Below are positions 1 to 7,858 of a stretch of DNA of 64,000 nt, in pieces (the stretch's first letter is position 1; every line of letters starts with the position of its first letter). The position numbers and the translations under genes were made by a program. The stretch is from Oscillospiraceae bacterium (GTDB taxonomy: Bacteria; Bacillota; Clostridia; Oscillospirales; Oscillospiraceae): assembly GCA_009780175.1 (NCBI GenBank), contig WRAO01000008.1, forward strand, positions 21,006 to 85,005, read 5' to 3'. The notes under the pieces were generated by a model. The model ran no database searches and had not been told where the DNA came from. It was given only the letters and a program-made list of their open reading frames with translations.

Positions 1-78
1 ACAGGTTTTACTCTCCGTGATAAACTGCATTTTACAGGAAATCAACCCAACGCCTGATATCGCAAGGGGGACACCAAT

Positions 79-729
79 ATGGGACGCAAAAAAAACTTGA
101 CGCAACGCGTCACTATCATCAAAACCGCCTATCAACTTTTCCTGGACCAGGGCTATGAAAATGTCACCACCAAACAAGTGGCGGACGCCTGCGGCATGGC
201 CCATTCCCTCCTCCACTACTACTACCCTACCAAGAGCGACCTCCTCACGGACATCATTAACACCATGATCGCGAAGCTCCACAGCTACATCGCCGCGGAA
301 GGGGTTGACCTTTCAGACAAGCTCTATGTCTACGGCCTGTTCAACCGCCTGTTCTTCGAGTCTGTCGGTATGAACCCCAAACTCCTCGGTATCTATCGGG
401 CCGCCCTCACGGATGGCGAAGTCCTCCGTCGATGGACCAAATTCGCGGTAGACAAACTCGCCCTCCTCCCGGCAGACGCGCCGGAGAAAGCCAGGCTCGC
501 GCCCTACATCCTGGGCGGCAGTATGGGCCAGATTCTCCCGCTCTATGTAGACGGTGAGCTCACCATGGAACTGCGCGAGTGTATCAACCTCTCCCTCGAG
601 GTCTTCTATTCTGTCAACGGCCTCGCCAGAGCCTGGATCCATGCCACCATCGGCTTGATTGATCGGCGGATGACACAGCCTTTTATTCGGACTTTTCTCA
701 CGGAATTTGGTGAGATGATGCATAGCTAA
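79..729 (+). CDS. TetR/AcrR-family transcriptional regulator
   Basis: This 216-residue protein has the TetR layout. An N-terminal helix-turn-helix lies at about residues 10-55 (AYQLFLDQGYENVTTKQVA, then an HYYYPTKSDLL recognition and linker segment). A helical ligand-binding region follows with no specific family signature. The ATG is preceded by an AAGGGGG ribosome-binding site at 64-70. It stands alone and is closed by a hairpin at 734-757. The nearest candidate targets are the small membrane protein and the flavin reductases downstream, but a repeat element lies between, so the target cannot be deduced. Confidence 0.88.
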   Translation: MGRKKNLTQRVTIIKTAYQLFLDQGYENVTTKQVADACGMAHSLLHYYYPTKSDLLTDIINTMIAKLHSYIAAEGVDLSDKLYVYGLFNRLFFESVGMNPKLLGIYRAALTDGEVLRRWTKFAVDKLALLPADAPEKARLAPYILGGSMGQILPLYVDGELTMELRECINLSLEVFYSVNGLARAWIHATIGLIDRRMTQPFIRTFLTEFGEMMHS

Positions 730-733
730 ATAG

Positions 734-760
734 GTTCGCCCCCGAAACTCTCGGGGGCGT
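734..760 (+). terminator. Terminator after the TetR gene
   Basis: A G+C-rich hairpin (CGCCCCCGA pairing with a TCGGGGGCG arm, loop AACT) lies just after the stop codon and is followed by a T-rich stretch. Confidence 0.6.
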
Positions 761-796
761 TGTGTTATTTTCCTTTGCTACAGGGTTATTTCTATT

Positions 797-1035
797 AGGC
801 CTGGCGGACCTGGCGCTTCGTGTCGCCGAAGGCGACCTACTTTTTGCCTTGACAAAAAGTAGGCAAAAAGCAATTCAAGAGAAACCATATGGTTTCTCTT
901 GAAAATCTCTTCCTTTTGACTGTTCACTCGTGCTCGTTCGAGTCGTGTGGTTCCGCCTCGGCCGGCGGAGGGGTGTGTCGCTTTAGGACACGTAACCTGT
1001 TGTGCGGTGTGTTGATTGAATGTGCGGCGACATGC
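797..1035 (+). repeat. Dispersed palindromic element, copy 1 (MITE-like)
   Basis: This is one of four related copies in the window (others near 33674, 39251 and 41572). The core holds two consecutive hairpins. The first has arms CTACTTTTT/AAAAAGTAG. The second is a perfect 26-base palindrome whose half is CAAGAGAAACCAT. They are followed by a conserved ATCTCTTCCTTTTGAC stretch and a CCGCCTCGGCCGGCGG stretch. Similarity to the inverted copy 4 continues through a GATTGAAT motif near 1014-1021. No transposase is encoded, so it is a non-autonomous element. The outer limits are estimates. Confidence 0.65.
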
Positions 1036-1202
1036 CGAACCCGATTCCCCTCCTTGGAGGGGTGGCACCCGCGGGGTGACGGGGTGGCTCCTCACCGCTC
1101 ATCCCCCACACATTCTAATAGACTTCTAATCTCCCTCCAATCGTCATGATCGCAGCTGTGTGGTATCATAAGCTCATATACAGAGAGGAGTGTTCTTACA
1201 CT
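1036..1202. other. Intergenic DNA with a CCCCTCC/GGAGGGG palindrome
   Basis: The segment holds the CCCCTCC TT GGAGGGG palindrome near 1047-1062 followed by a GGGGTGACGGGGTGGC stretch. That motif has the look of a common intergenic repeat. Open frames crossing this region and copy 1 of the element are not credible genes. A ribosome-binding site for the next gene lies at 1183-1191. Confidence 0.4.
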
Positions 1203-1565
1203 ATGCTAGATATTATCTTCCTGCCTTTTCGTCTGCTTATTCTGCCGTTCGAGCTGCTATTTACGCTTTTGTCCGCCTTGTTTCAGATTGTGTTCGCCCT
1301 TATCTCCGGCATCGTCGGCATTGTGGTCGGTGTAGTCGGCGGCGTCATCGGCGGCGGGCTCGGCGCGATCGGTTCGGTGGTCGCCACTGTTATCGGCACC
1401 ACCTTTGGCATCATCGGCAGTATTATCGGGGTCGCCTTCGGCACCATCGGCGCCATCCTTGGCGCGATCGGCGGGCTCATCGCCCTCCTCATCTCGCTCA
1501 GCGGCCTCATCCTGTTCTTCCTCCTCATCTATATCATCTGGCGCGCTGTCCGGCGCAACCGATAA
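1203..1565 (+). CDS. Small glycine-rich hydrophobic membrane protein
   Basis: The 120-residue protein is almost wholly hydrophobic. Residues 1-35 form one or two membrane segments. Residues about 36-92 are a run of short Ile/Val/Gly units (GVVGGVIGGG, IGTTFGIIGSIIG, GTIGAILGAIGG) with glycines every three to four residues, like glycine-zipper helices. A last hydrophobic helix and a short basic tail (WRAVRRNR) end it. I chose the ATG at 1203 over the upstream ATG at 1146 because AGAGAGGAG sits 11 bases before it. Function is unknown. A channel-like or membrane-associated oligomer is possible but only inferred. Confidence 0.6.
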   Translation: MLDIIFLPFRLLILPFELLFTLLSALFQIVFALISGIVGIVVGVVGGVIGGGLGAIGSVVATVIGTTFGIIGSIIGVAFGTIGAILGAIGGLIALLISLSGLILFFLLIYIIWRAVRRNR

Positions 1566-1583
1566 TTTCGACGGAGTGTGTAT

Positions 1584-2105
1584 ATGATAACGATTCTCAC
1601 AGATCAGGCAACAAATAGCCTGGGGCAAACGCTCTATCAAAAACTCGCAAAAACAGGCCAAAACATCAAGCTCTTTTGCATGGATGATCTGCACGTCGAG
1701 CCCTGCTATGCCTGCCGCGGATGCGAAGAGAAGACCTATGGCCGCTGCGTCATCCGCGACGACGCGGATCTGATTCTTCCATGTCTCGTCCGCTCAGAAA
1801 CCATCATCGTGCTCACATCCATCGTATTCGGCGGATACTCTTTTCCGATCAAGCGCATTGTAGACCGGTTCGCGCTACTTGTAGATCAGCATTATTCTTA
1901 TCGCAAGGGTGAATTGGTCAAGGGTGCAAAGGAAAGGTTTCCGCGCACGCAGTATTACGTCATCGGCATCCACGACGGGGCGGATCCGGAAGAGGTCCAA
2001 GCCTTTCGGCAACTTGTTATGGAGACAATTCAAATTGCCGCATGGGCAGGCAGGTCTTTTGCCTTGTCCCATGACGCTCTGATCCGGAAGGTGGCTGAAT
2101 CATGA
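1584..2105 (+). CDS. Flavodoxin-fold NAD(P)H-dependent reductase with a Cys cluster
   Basis: The 173-residue protein resembles NADPH-dependent FMN reductases and iron-sulfur flavoproteins. It has an N-terminal ILTDQATNSLGQTL flavin-phosphate-type loop. A compact Cys motif follows (C41-x2-C44-x2-C47-x7-C55, within EPCYACRGCEEKTYGRC), then an IIVLTSIVFGGYSF flavin-side segment. The Cys spacing recalls iron-sulfur flavoproteins, but a cluster is not proven. I chose the ATG at 1584, with GGAG seven bases upstream; a GTG at 1578 is the alternative. The stop overlaps the next start (ATGA), so the two reductases are co-transcribed and probably act together. Confidence 0.7.
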   Translation: MITILTDQATNSLGQTLYQKLAKTGQNIKLFCMDDLHVEPCYACRGCEEKTYGRCVIRDDADLILPCLVRSETIIVLTSIVFGGYSFPIKRIVDRFALLVDQHYSYRKGELVKGAKERFPRTQYYVIGIHDGADPEEVQAFRQLVMETIQIAAWAGRSFALSHDALIRKVAES

Positions 2106-2764
2106 GAAATATTGTCGCAATCAATGTAAGTCCGCGCAAAACGGGGACCAGCGCAATGCTGCTGCAGCGGCTGAAGGATGCATTGGAGCCATGTGAGGAT
2201 CATGTCCATATTCTTCATCTGTATAGCCATCTGCAAGACATGCGGCCGATTTTTGATGCGGTAGATGCCGCAGATACGATTGTCCTCTCCGGTCCGTGTT
2301 ATGCAAACACCTATCCCGCTGATACAACAAGGCTCCTTGAGGCATTGGCCGCACGGCCCGATGTGTTTCACGGGCAAAACCTTTATGGTATCATCCAGGG
2401 CGGCATGCCTTACGCGCATACGCATGTGAGCGGTTTGAACATGCTCAAGGCCTTCTCCCGCCGAGTAAATCTCCCTTATCAAGGCGGCTTCATTATAGGC
2501 GGCGGCGCGATGTTAGATGGGCGGTCTGTGACGAAGCTTCCCAACGGCAAAACCGTCGAACGCCAACTTCTGCTTTTTTCCCAGCATATCCACAGGGGCG
2601 AAGCGTCCCCAGATTCTGTTTATGAAGCCTCCATCCTGAAATTGCCCCGCTTCGCCACAAGGCTGCTTGCGCTCTGGATGAACCGGCAAATCGACAAAAC
2701 CTTTGCCGCAAGGGGTATGGATGCGTATCAGCCCAGTCCTTATTTGGACGATGAAATCTCATAA
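2102..2764 (+). CDS. Flavodoxin-family NAD(P)H-dependent oxidoreductase
   Basis: The 220-residue protein starts with a flavodoxin-like beta strand and phosphate loop (VAINVSPRKTGTSAMLLQRL, residues 4-23). It continues with LSGPCYANTYPA, typical of NADPH-dependent FMN reductases, and a GIIQGGMPYAH segment. It overlaps the upstream flavoprotein by four bases, so it is translationally coupled to it. Unlike its partner it lacks the Cys cluster. The substrate cannot be told. A strong bidirectional terminator separates it from the convergent apbE gene. Confidence 0.7.
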   Translation: MRNIVAINVSPRKTGTSAMLLQRLKDALEPCEDHVHILHLYSHLQDMRPIFDAVDAADTIVLSGPCYANTYPADTTRLLEALAARPDVFHGQNLYGIIQGGMPYAHTHVSGLNMLKAFSRRVNLPYQGGFIIGGGAMLDGRSVTKLPNGKTVERQLLLFSQHIHRGEASPDSVYEASILKLPRFATRLLALWMNRQIDKTFAARGMDAYQPSPYLDDEIS

Positions 2765-2771
2765 ACAGATA

Positions 2772-2804
2772 AAAAGCGAGGCGCTTGTGAGCGCCTCGCT
2801 TTTT
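2772..2804. terminator. Bidirectional terminator between convergent genes
   Basis: A 14-base perfect stem (AAAAGCGAGGCGCT and its complement) with a TGTG loop carries A and T runs on either side. It serves the reductase operon on the plus strand and apbE on the minus strand. Confidence 0.85.
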
Positions 2805-2813
2805 GCGTCATGT

Positions 2814-3824
2814 CTAGCTCCAACTCACACGTCCCGCGTCTTCCGGCACAAACATATTCTCCAGCCCGCGTGTGGCGTAGATTCGCCCATCGTCCGTCAC
2901 GAAAACCGCCTCTAGATCTGGCGTTCGATCTACGAATGCCAGTGCATCCGGAAGTCCCATCACAAAGAGCGCTGTTGCCAGCGCGTCTCCTCTGGCTCCG
3001 TCCGCGGTTACCGTCGTAACCGATACCAGGCCGCTCCGCGCCGGGCGCCCCGTCTCTGGGTCTAAGATGTGGTGTATCGTTTCCCCCTCCTCGCTCATAA
3101 ACCGCCGCTCGTAGTTGCCGGAGGTGTTTACCGCGCGATCTCGGACTTCTATGATGCCCAGGCTCCCATGGCCAAAGGGGTCGTTCACCGCAACTCGCCA
3201 CGGGGCGCCTCCGGGGCGCTCACCCAGCGCGAGGATATCGCCGCCTAGGGAGATGATTGCCGATTCGATCTCTAGGTTTCGTAAAATCAAAACCAAACGG
3301 TCCGCCGCGTAGCCCTTCGCAATCGCGCCGAAATCGAGCTCCATCCCTGGCGGGGCTGTTACCGTGAGGCCGTCGATCCGAATTTCCGCTACATCGACCT
3401 GTGCCAGCAAATCCGCGATTTCCGCGTCTTCCGGCACGCGATACTCGCCCACCGTAAAGCCCCAGGCTCGTTGCAAGGCATAGAGGCCCGGAGAGAAGGT
3501 TCCGTCCGTCTCCTCCCAAAGCGCGATCGCCAGCGTGAGTACTTCCGCCGTTTCGGGTGAAACCAGAACGGCCTTCCCGTCCGCCGCGTTGATCCGGGCG
3601 AGGTCACTCTCTGTTCGCGTCACAGAAAACAGCGTTTCCAAGCGGTTGATCTCCGCTGTCGCCTGGCGCAAGGCTTCTTGCGCTTCCTCGCCATAGACCG
3701 TGATTGTCATCACTGTATCCATGGCGAATATCGTCGCGCTTTGCGACTCCGGCGGCCTGTTTCCGCACCCGGTGAGCGACGCGATCCATATTAAAAATGC
3801 CAACAATATCACAAATTTCTTCAT
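2814..3824 (-). CDS. apbE: FAD:protein FMN transferase (ApbE), lipoprotein
   Basis: ApbE covalently attaches FMN from FAD to threonines of extracytoplasmic redox proteins. The 336-residue protein starts with a signal peptide ending in a lipobox (ASLTGC, Cys20). It then shows ApbE landmarks: AMDTVMTITVYG, DGTFSPGLYALQRAWGF, the catalytic-region motif ELDFGAIAKGYAAD, SLGGDILALGE, HHILDPETGRPA and a late GDALATALFVMG. I chose the inner Met (MKKFVILL) at 3824 because it begins the signal peptide. It is divergent from the NusG_II and Gx-transporter genes, a group known around flavin-based extracellular electron transfer. No FMN-binding acceptor protein is visible in this window. Confidence 0.93.
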   Translation of the reverse strand: MKKFVILLAFLIWIASLTGCGNRPPESQSATIFAMDTVMTITVYGEEAQEALRQATAEINRLETLFSVTRTESDLARINAADGKAVLVSPETAEVLTLAIALWEETDGTFSPGLYALQRAWGFTVGEYRVPEDAEIADLLAQVDVAEIRIDGLTVTAPPGMELDFGAIAKGYAADRLVLILRNLEIESAIISLGGDILALGERPGGAPWRVAVNDPFGHGSLGIIEVRDRAVNTSGNYERRFMSEEGETIHHILDPETGRPARSGLVSVTTVTADGARGDALATALFVMGLPDALAFVDRTPDLEAVFVTDDGRIYATRGLENMFVPEDAGRVSWS

Positions 3825-3879
3825 GCGTTCAGTATAGCAAATCCTTGACAATACTACAAGATAAGACTACACTTTAAGG

Positions 3880-4257
3880 ATGAAAACAAAACATTGGATT
3901 CTCTTATTTATAGGCTTGGTCCTCGTCGCCCTCCTCGCCCAACTGCTCCTCACCCATTTTCGAAGCGACGGTACCATAGCTACGATCTATCACCAGAACA
4001 TCCCCCTCAAAACCATAGATCTCGGCCGCGTAGACACGCCTTATACCTTTACCGTTACCGGCGAAGGCGGGGCGGAAAATGTGGTCTTGATTGAGTCCGG
4101 TCAAATTTCTATTCAGTCTGCCACTTGTAGGGATCAAATTTGTGTCCACCAAGGCCCTATCAGGGACGGCACCCATCCCATCGTCTGCCTCCCCCACCGC
4201 GTGGTGATTCAGATTGACCGCAGGCCGGACGACGCGGCCGACGCTGTGGGAGGATAA
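3880..4257 (+). CDS. NusG domain II-containing membrane-anchored protein
   Basis: The 125-residue protein has one N-terminal membrane helix (residues 6-26, WILLFIGLVLVALLAQLLL). An extracytoplasmic NusG_II-type beta domain follows, with CRDQICVHQGPI and IVCLPHRVVIQI segments. Such proteins usually sit beside Gx-transporter and ApbE genes in Firmicutes, as here, and are linked to flavin or quinone-based redox systems. Two cysteines in CRDQIC and one in VCLPH are conserved-looking and could be redox-active or metal-binding. It is separated by four bases from the next gene, so the two form an operon. Confidence 0.8.
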   Translation: MKTKHWILLFIGLVLVALLAQLLLTHFRSDGTIATIYHQNIPLKTIDLGRVDTPYTFTVTGEGGAENVVLIESGQISIQSATCRDQICVHQGPIRDGTHPIVCLPHRVVIQIDRRPDDAADAVGG

Positions 4258-4261
4258 GTCT

Positions 4262-4759
4262 ATGCCAATTCGCCGCCTTACTCTCCTTGCGCTCTATACC
4301 ACTATCGCGCTTACGCTCTTCGTCGCGGAGGCGCAGATTCCTGTTCCGGTGCCTATTCCCGGCGTTAAGCTTGGGCTTTCTAACATCGTCACGCTTGCCG
4401 CGCTCCTTTTCCTCGGGCGGAAAGAGGCCGGGCTTATTTTAACCGCCCGCATTTTGCTCGGTGCGCTCTTGATCGGTGTGCCTTCTATGATCCTGTTTTC
4501 CGCCGCCGGCGGGCTTTTGGCCTTCCTTGTGATGGCTCCGGCTGTCAAACTGCTGCCACGCGCTCAAATCTGGGTTGTCGGTATCCTCGGGGCTATTGCT
4601 CACAACACGGGCCAGCTTCTGATGGCTGTGGTTTACCTCCGCACTACCACTGTTTTGCTCTTTGCTCCGATGCTGCTCCTTTCCGCTATTATCACCGGCT
4701 GCATTACGGGGCTTGCCGCCAAACAACTGCTCCGCTATGAAAGCTGGCTTGCACGATAG
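4262..4759 (+). CDS. Gx transporter family protein
   Basis: The 165-residue protein has about five membrane helices. It shows the hallmark PVPIPGVKLGLSNIVTL motif near residues 26-42, followed by GRKEAGLILTARILLGALL. This family (older name: heptaprenyl diphosphate synthase component I) is a putative substrate-binding membrane protein, resembling ECF S components, found with NusG_II and ApbE. The start at 4262 follows GGGAGGA. The ORF could begin at 4214, but that would overlap the previous gene. The substrate is not established. Confidence 0.82.
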   Translation: MPIRRLTLLALYTTIALTLFVAEAQIPVPVPIPGVKLGLSNIVTLAALLFLGRKEAGLILTARILLGALLIGVPSMILFSAAGGLLAFLVMAPAVKLLPRAQIWVVGILGAIAHNTGQLLMAVVYLRTTTVLLFAPMLLLSAIITGCITGLAAKQLLRYESWLAR

Positions 4760-4792
4760 ATTGCCTTTGTTCAGAAAATTTTCTATTAGGGC

Positions 4793-4821
4793 TTGACAAA
4801 GCGGAAAACTTTATGTATCAT
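4793..4821 (+). promoter_or_regulatory. Sigma-A promoter of the metY leader
   Basis: A consensus TTGACA (4793-4798) is followed after exactly 17 bases by TATCAT (4816-4821). Transcription should begin about 20 bases upstream of the leader ORF. Confidence 0.85.
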
Positions 4822-4848
4822 AACGAATCATAAACGAGGTGTGCTTGT

Positions 4849-4896
4849 ATGAAACAACCATTCTATAACCAAATCGCCGCTATGATGATGTGCTAG
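4849..4896 (+). CDS. metY leader peptide MKQPFYNQIAAMMMC
   Basis: This 15-codon ORF reads MKQPFYNQIAAMMMC and ends in TAG. GAGGT (4836-4840) sits eight bases before its ATG. Three consecutive Met codons (4882-4890) and a Cys codon (4891-4893) immediately precede the stop. A hairpin starts on the very next base, and an intrinsic terminator follows. The product of the downstream gene feeds methionine synthesis, so the codons match the pathway's end product and sulfur source. This is the layout of a ribosome-mediated attenuator. What is seen is the ORF, promoter and hairpins; the control mechanism is inferred. Confidence 0.75.
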   Translation: MKQPFYNQIAAMMMC

Positions 4897-4980
4897 AGAC
4901 GCATGTTTCCGTTTGACTTCAAACTGAAAGATGCGTCTGTGACTCGTTCTTTTCTCGAAAAGAATGAGTTTTTTATTTTT
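4897..4980 (+). promoter_or_regulatory. Attenuator: competing hairpins and terminator before metY
   Basis: Hairpin A has an 8-base perfect outer stem (AGACGCAT 4897-4904 with ATGCGTCT 4931-4938) and inner TTTC/GAAA and GTTTG/CAAAC stems. Hairpin B is an intrinsic terminator: a 12-base stem with one G-U pair (4942-4953 with 4958-4969), loop CTCG, then T5AT5. An alternative pairing of 4926-4935 with 4945-4953 (about nine pairs and one bulge) would use the 3' arm of A and block the 5' arm of B. A ribosome stalled on the Met/Cys codons would cover the 5' arm of A and favour this antiterminator. Confidence 0.72.
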
Positions 4981-5092
4981 CGAGATACACGCCCCGCAAG
5001 CTTATAGGTCATTACCGGTTGCTTCTGAGGCCTTGCGCCCGTCCGTTGCTCCGTTATGAAAAAGATTTGCATAATCAAAGGAGGACTCCACC

Positions 5093-6370
5093 ATGTCAGA
5101 GAAAAAATGGCGATTTGAGACCCAACAGATTCACGTCGGACAGGAGATGCCCGACCCCGCAACCGACGCCCGCGCAGTCCCCATCTATCAGACCACTTCT
5201 TACGTATTCCCCAGCCCTGAGGCGGCGGCGGCCCGCTTCTCGCTCAGCGAACCTGGCAATATCTATACCCGCATCATGAACCCCACGACTGACGTGCTTG
5301 AGAAGCGTATTGCGGCGCTCGAAGGCGGCGCGGCGGCACTTGCTCTCGCCAGCGGGTCTACGGCGACGGCTTACGCGATTCAAAACATCGCCGGGCCGGG
5401 GGACCATATTGTCTCCGCAAAGACTCTCTACGGTGGCACTTATAACCTCTTTGCCCACACGTTTCGCACGATGGGGATCACGGTCAGCTTTGTAGACCCC
5501 AATGCTCCCGCCAACTTTGAGGCGGCGATTTTGCCGAACACGAAGGCGCTCTTTTTGGAAACCATCGGCAATCCGAACGCTGATCTCGTGGACATTCAGG
5601 CCGTGGCGGATATTGCCCACAAGCATGGGTTACCGCTCATCGTGGACAATACCTTTGCTACACCTTATCTGCTGCGTCCTATCGAATACGGGGCCGATAT
5701 TGTTGTTCATTCCGCTACGAAATTCATGGGCGGGCATGGCACCACCATCGGCGGGGCCATTGTTGACGCGGGCCGGTTTGATTGGGCCGCATCCGGCCGT
5801 TTCCCCGGCCTCACGGAGCCGGACCACAGCTATCACGGGGCGCGTTGGACGGAGGCGGCTGGCCCCCTCGCGTTTATCATCAAGGCCCGCGTTACTCTTC
5901 TGCGCGATTTGGGCGGATGCATCTCGCCCTTTAACGCCTTCCTGCTTCTGCAAGGCCTTGAGACGCTGTCTTTACGGATGGAGCGGCACATTCAGAATAC
6001 GCTGAAGGTTATCGAATTCCTTCAGAACCATCCTGGGGTTGAGTGCGTCAACCATCCCTCGATCCCCTCGAACCCGCACCATGCGCTTTATCAGACTTAT
6101 TTCCCGGATGGCGGGGCGTCTATCTTTACCTTTCAAGTCAAGGGCGGCGCGCCGGAGGCGAAGGCGTTTGCCGAAAAGCTGAAGCTCTTCTCCTTCCTCG
6201 CCAATGTGGGTGATGTGAAGTCTCTCGTGATCCATCCCGCCAGCACGACGCATTCGCAGATGAGCGAGGCGGAGCTTCATCAATCCGGGATTGGGCCGAA
6301 TACAATTCGGCTTTCGATTGGCACGGAGCATATTGCGGATATTCTTGAGGATTTGGCGCAGGCGTTTTAG
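5093..6370 (+). CDS. metY: O-acetylhomoserine sulfhydrylase (Cys/Met-metabolism PLP enzyme)
   Basis: The enzyme makes homocysteine from O-acetylhomoserine and sulfide, using pyridoxal phosphate. The 425-residue length is right for the MetY type. Family signatures are [16 protein letters not shown] (57-72), [13 protein letters not shown] (85-95), the [15 protein letters not shown] loop (182-196) and the PLP lysine in [13 protein letters not shown] (K210). The later region ([19 protein letters not shown]) and the long insert with [14 protein letters not shown] are typical of sulfhydrylases rather than gamma-synthases. AAAGGAGGA precedes the ATG. It is a single-gene unit under the leader and terminator upstream, and a strong terminator closes it. 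Confidence 0.93.
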   Translation: MSEKKWRFETQQIHVGQEMPDPATDARAVPIYQTTSYVFPSPEAAAARFSLSEPGNIYTRIMNPTTDVLEKRIAALEGGAAALALASGSTATAYAIQNIAGPGDHIVSAKTLYGGTYNLFAHTFRTMGITVSFVDPNAPANFEAAILPNTKALFLETIGNPNADLVDIQAVADIAHKHGLPLIVDNTFATPYLLRPIEYGADIVVHSATKFMGGHGTTIGGAIVDAGRFDWAASGRFPGLTEPDHSYHGARWTEAAGPLAFIIKARVTLLRDLGGCISPFNAFLLLQGLETLSLRMERHIQNTLKVIEFLQNHPGVECVNHPSIPSNPHHALYQTYFPDGGASIFTFQVKGGAPEAKAFAEKLKLFSFLANVGDVKSLVIHPASTTHSQMSEAELHQSGIGPNTIRLSIGTEHIADILEDLAQAF

Positions 6371-6388
6371 GGGTTTTGTTTTATCATT

Positions 6389-6426
6389 GCAGGGGCCGCA
6401 TATTTATTTGCGGCCCCTGCTTTTTT
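6389..6426 (+). terminator. Terminator after metY
   Basis: A 12-base perfect stem (GCAGGGGCCGCA with its complement at 6409-6420), loop TATTTATT, followed by six T. Confidence 0.9.
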
Positions 6427-6496
6427 GCCTTACTGAGGCCATGCGGATATTTTTTGGCCTGCCGGCTCCAGCGTTTCGTTGCGCTGTGGCGCAGGC

Positions 6497-6825
6497 CTAT
6501 AACACCGACTGGGAAAGTCGTTTGAAGATATCATCCTGAAATTGCGAACGGGCTTGTGCTCTATGCCTACAGATCGCCGCATTCCACATGCAAGGATCTT
6601 GTATGGGGACACCAACCACATCCTTCGTAGAAAAGAAACTGTTTGAGAAGGATGGTAAAATGACCAGCATATTATCTGTTTTTGCACAATGAAACAAGTA
6701 GCTCCAACTATCTGCTTGAATCGCGATATTCAGAGGAAGCTTTTCCTCATGGTACTTTTGGGATAAAAAGAGCACACCAAAACAGATGGTGGAGTGAGAG
6801 GGCTTTTTAACTCCGCCGTCAACTT
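6497..6825 (-). pseudogene. Remnant of a LysR-type regulator (C-terminal domain)
   Basis: Read on the minus strand, this segment encodes roughly ELKKPSHSTICFGVLFLSQ, then NIAIQADSWSYLFHCAKTDN, MLVILPSFSNSFF and DPCMWNAAICRHRAQ. This resembles the last strands and helices of a LysR effector-binding domain. The N-terminal helix-turn-helix is absent: the frame runs directly into the tail of the IS110-like transposase remnant. It is best read as the 3' end of a regulator truncated by an insertion. The family call rests on general pattern only. Confidence 0.4.
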
Positions 6826-7107
6826 TAAGCTACAGATTCTGAATTGCTCACTCCGAGCAACCAGTCCCGCACTTTCCCATAATAACAACGTAAAAACTTG
6901 CTGGCAGCGGCGTTTGTATAGATGTAATAATGCTTTTCCTTCATCACGTTTTCTTCGCATGAACTGATAAACGGGATCGTCCTCTGCTTGAAGCAGCCAT
7001 AGCATGGTTGCCATCGAACGCGAAGCTCAACATGCCAATTATCCCCTTATTGTAGCTTAGGCGAAGAATCGGAACAAAGCGCAGCCGGTTGTTGCCTCGG
7101 TTCACCA
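6825..7107 (-). pseudogene. IS110-like transposase remnant (C-terminal part, frameshifted)
   Basis: The minus strand reads NRGNNRLR, an interrupted stretch, then MLWLLQAEDDPVYQFMRRKR and DEGK. After a one-base frameshift it continues as HYYIYTNAAASKFLRCYYGKV, RDWLLGVSNSESVA and a stop at 6825-6827. The KRxEGKHYYVxMTAxxxKFLRxYYG pattern is that of the C-terminal part of IS110-family transposases. The N-terminal DEDD catalytic part is missing. The gene is thus a dead 3' remnant, abutting the LysR remnant. Confidence 0.62.
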
Positions 7108-7858
7108 TGTCAAAAAGAATGGGGACTGCCCTCTTGGGCAATCCCCATTTTAAGCCGCGTTGCGTCTGTTGTGAGCGGATGGAGTCTGGGCCCGTTGATG
7201 ATGGTTTTGTTGGGGATCCCTTGAATATTGTCGTGAATGGCGACGGTATTGTTTTGACTAAGAGGCATCGCATCCTTCGGTTCAGGGATACAAAACGCAA
7301 AGCGTGATTATGCTTTTTCAAACGCAGTTGCATAAAATCAAAAGCGTCCGATCGCACAGTGTGCTGAAGCGGACGCTTTATCTTTTTTCAAATAGATTAT
7401 CAGGTGTCTCGTGTTGTGCTTTGAGCAAATACATGGTATAATCACACATCGACTCAGAGAGCTATTGAGCAAGCAAAATGCCGCCCTCTCCTAGTTGAGA
7501 AAACGGCATTCAGTGCAGGTTGGCCTTTTGATTTCAATAGGTTCAGCCCGTTCTGCATTGAGATGCGATGAGGTGTAAGCAACAAAAACCCGCTTCCCAT
7601 CTTTGGTGGGGCGAATTCCTTTCCAGCCTGTTTTCTCGTTGAATTTTTATAATGCGTAACCGACCGCAAATGGGTGGTCGATCGCCTGTAACGCTAGGGG
7701 ATTGCCGTCCGCCTGGCGCCACCGCTCGAATTTTTCTTCGGCTTATGCAAAGTATAGCATAGAATCCATGGAAATGCGAGGGTTTTCGCGCTCCAAAGGC
7801 TCCTTTGGAAAAGGAGCCTTTCATCTCAACCATCCACCACCCAAGGAGGACCCCGCCC
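7108..7858. other. Non-coding or decayed region before the glycosyltransferase
   Basis: No intact gene is supported. A hairpin (AAAGCGTCCG 7341-7350 with CGGACGCTTT 7370-7379) followed by TATCTTTTTT looks like a terminator on the plus strand but has no gene before it. On the minus strand 7491-7648 reads through without a start codon as NEKTGWKGIRPTKDGKR, later PTCTECRFLN and a stop, which may be another decayed gene. A palindrome (AAAGGCTCCTTT and AAAGGAGCCTTT, 7795-7823) precedes the ribosome-binding site of the next gene. Confidence 0.45.

Noticed and set aside
889..1149. 86-codon plus-strand frame in the first repeat copy
   Set aside because: It lies wholly in the dispersed palindromic element and repeat DNA, and its product has no family features.
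4897..5092. T-box or S-box riboswitch before metY
   Set aside because: I saw no T-box sequence and no S-box core; the visible elements are a small ORF and a terminator.
7089..7307. 72-codon plus-strand frame in the decayed region
   Set aside because: It has no ribosome-binding site and overlaps the transposase remnant at one end; I could not relate it to a family.
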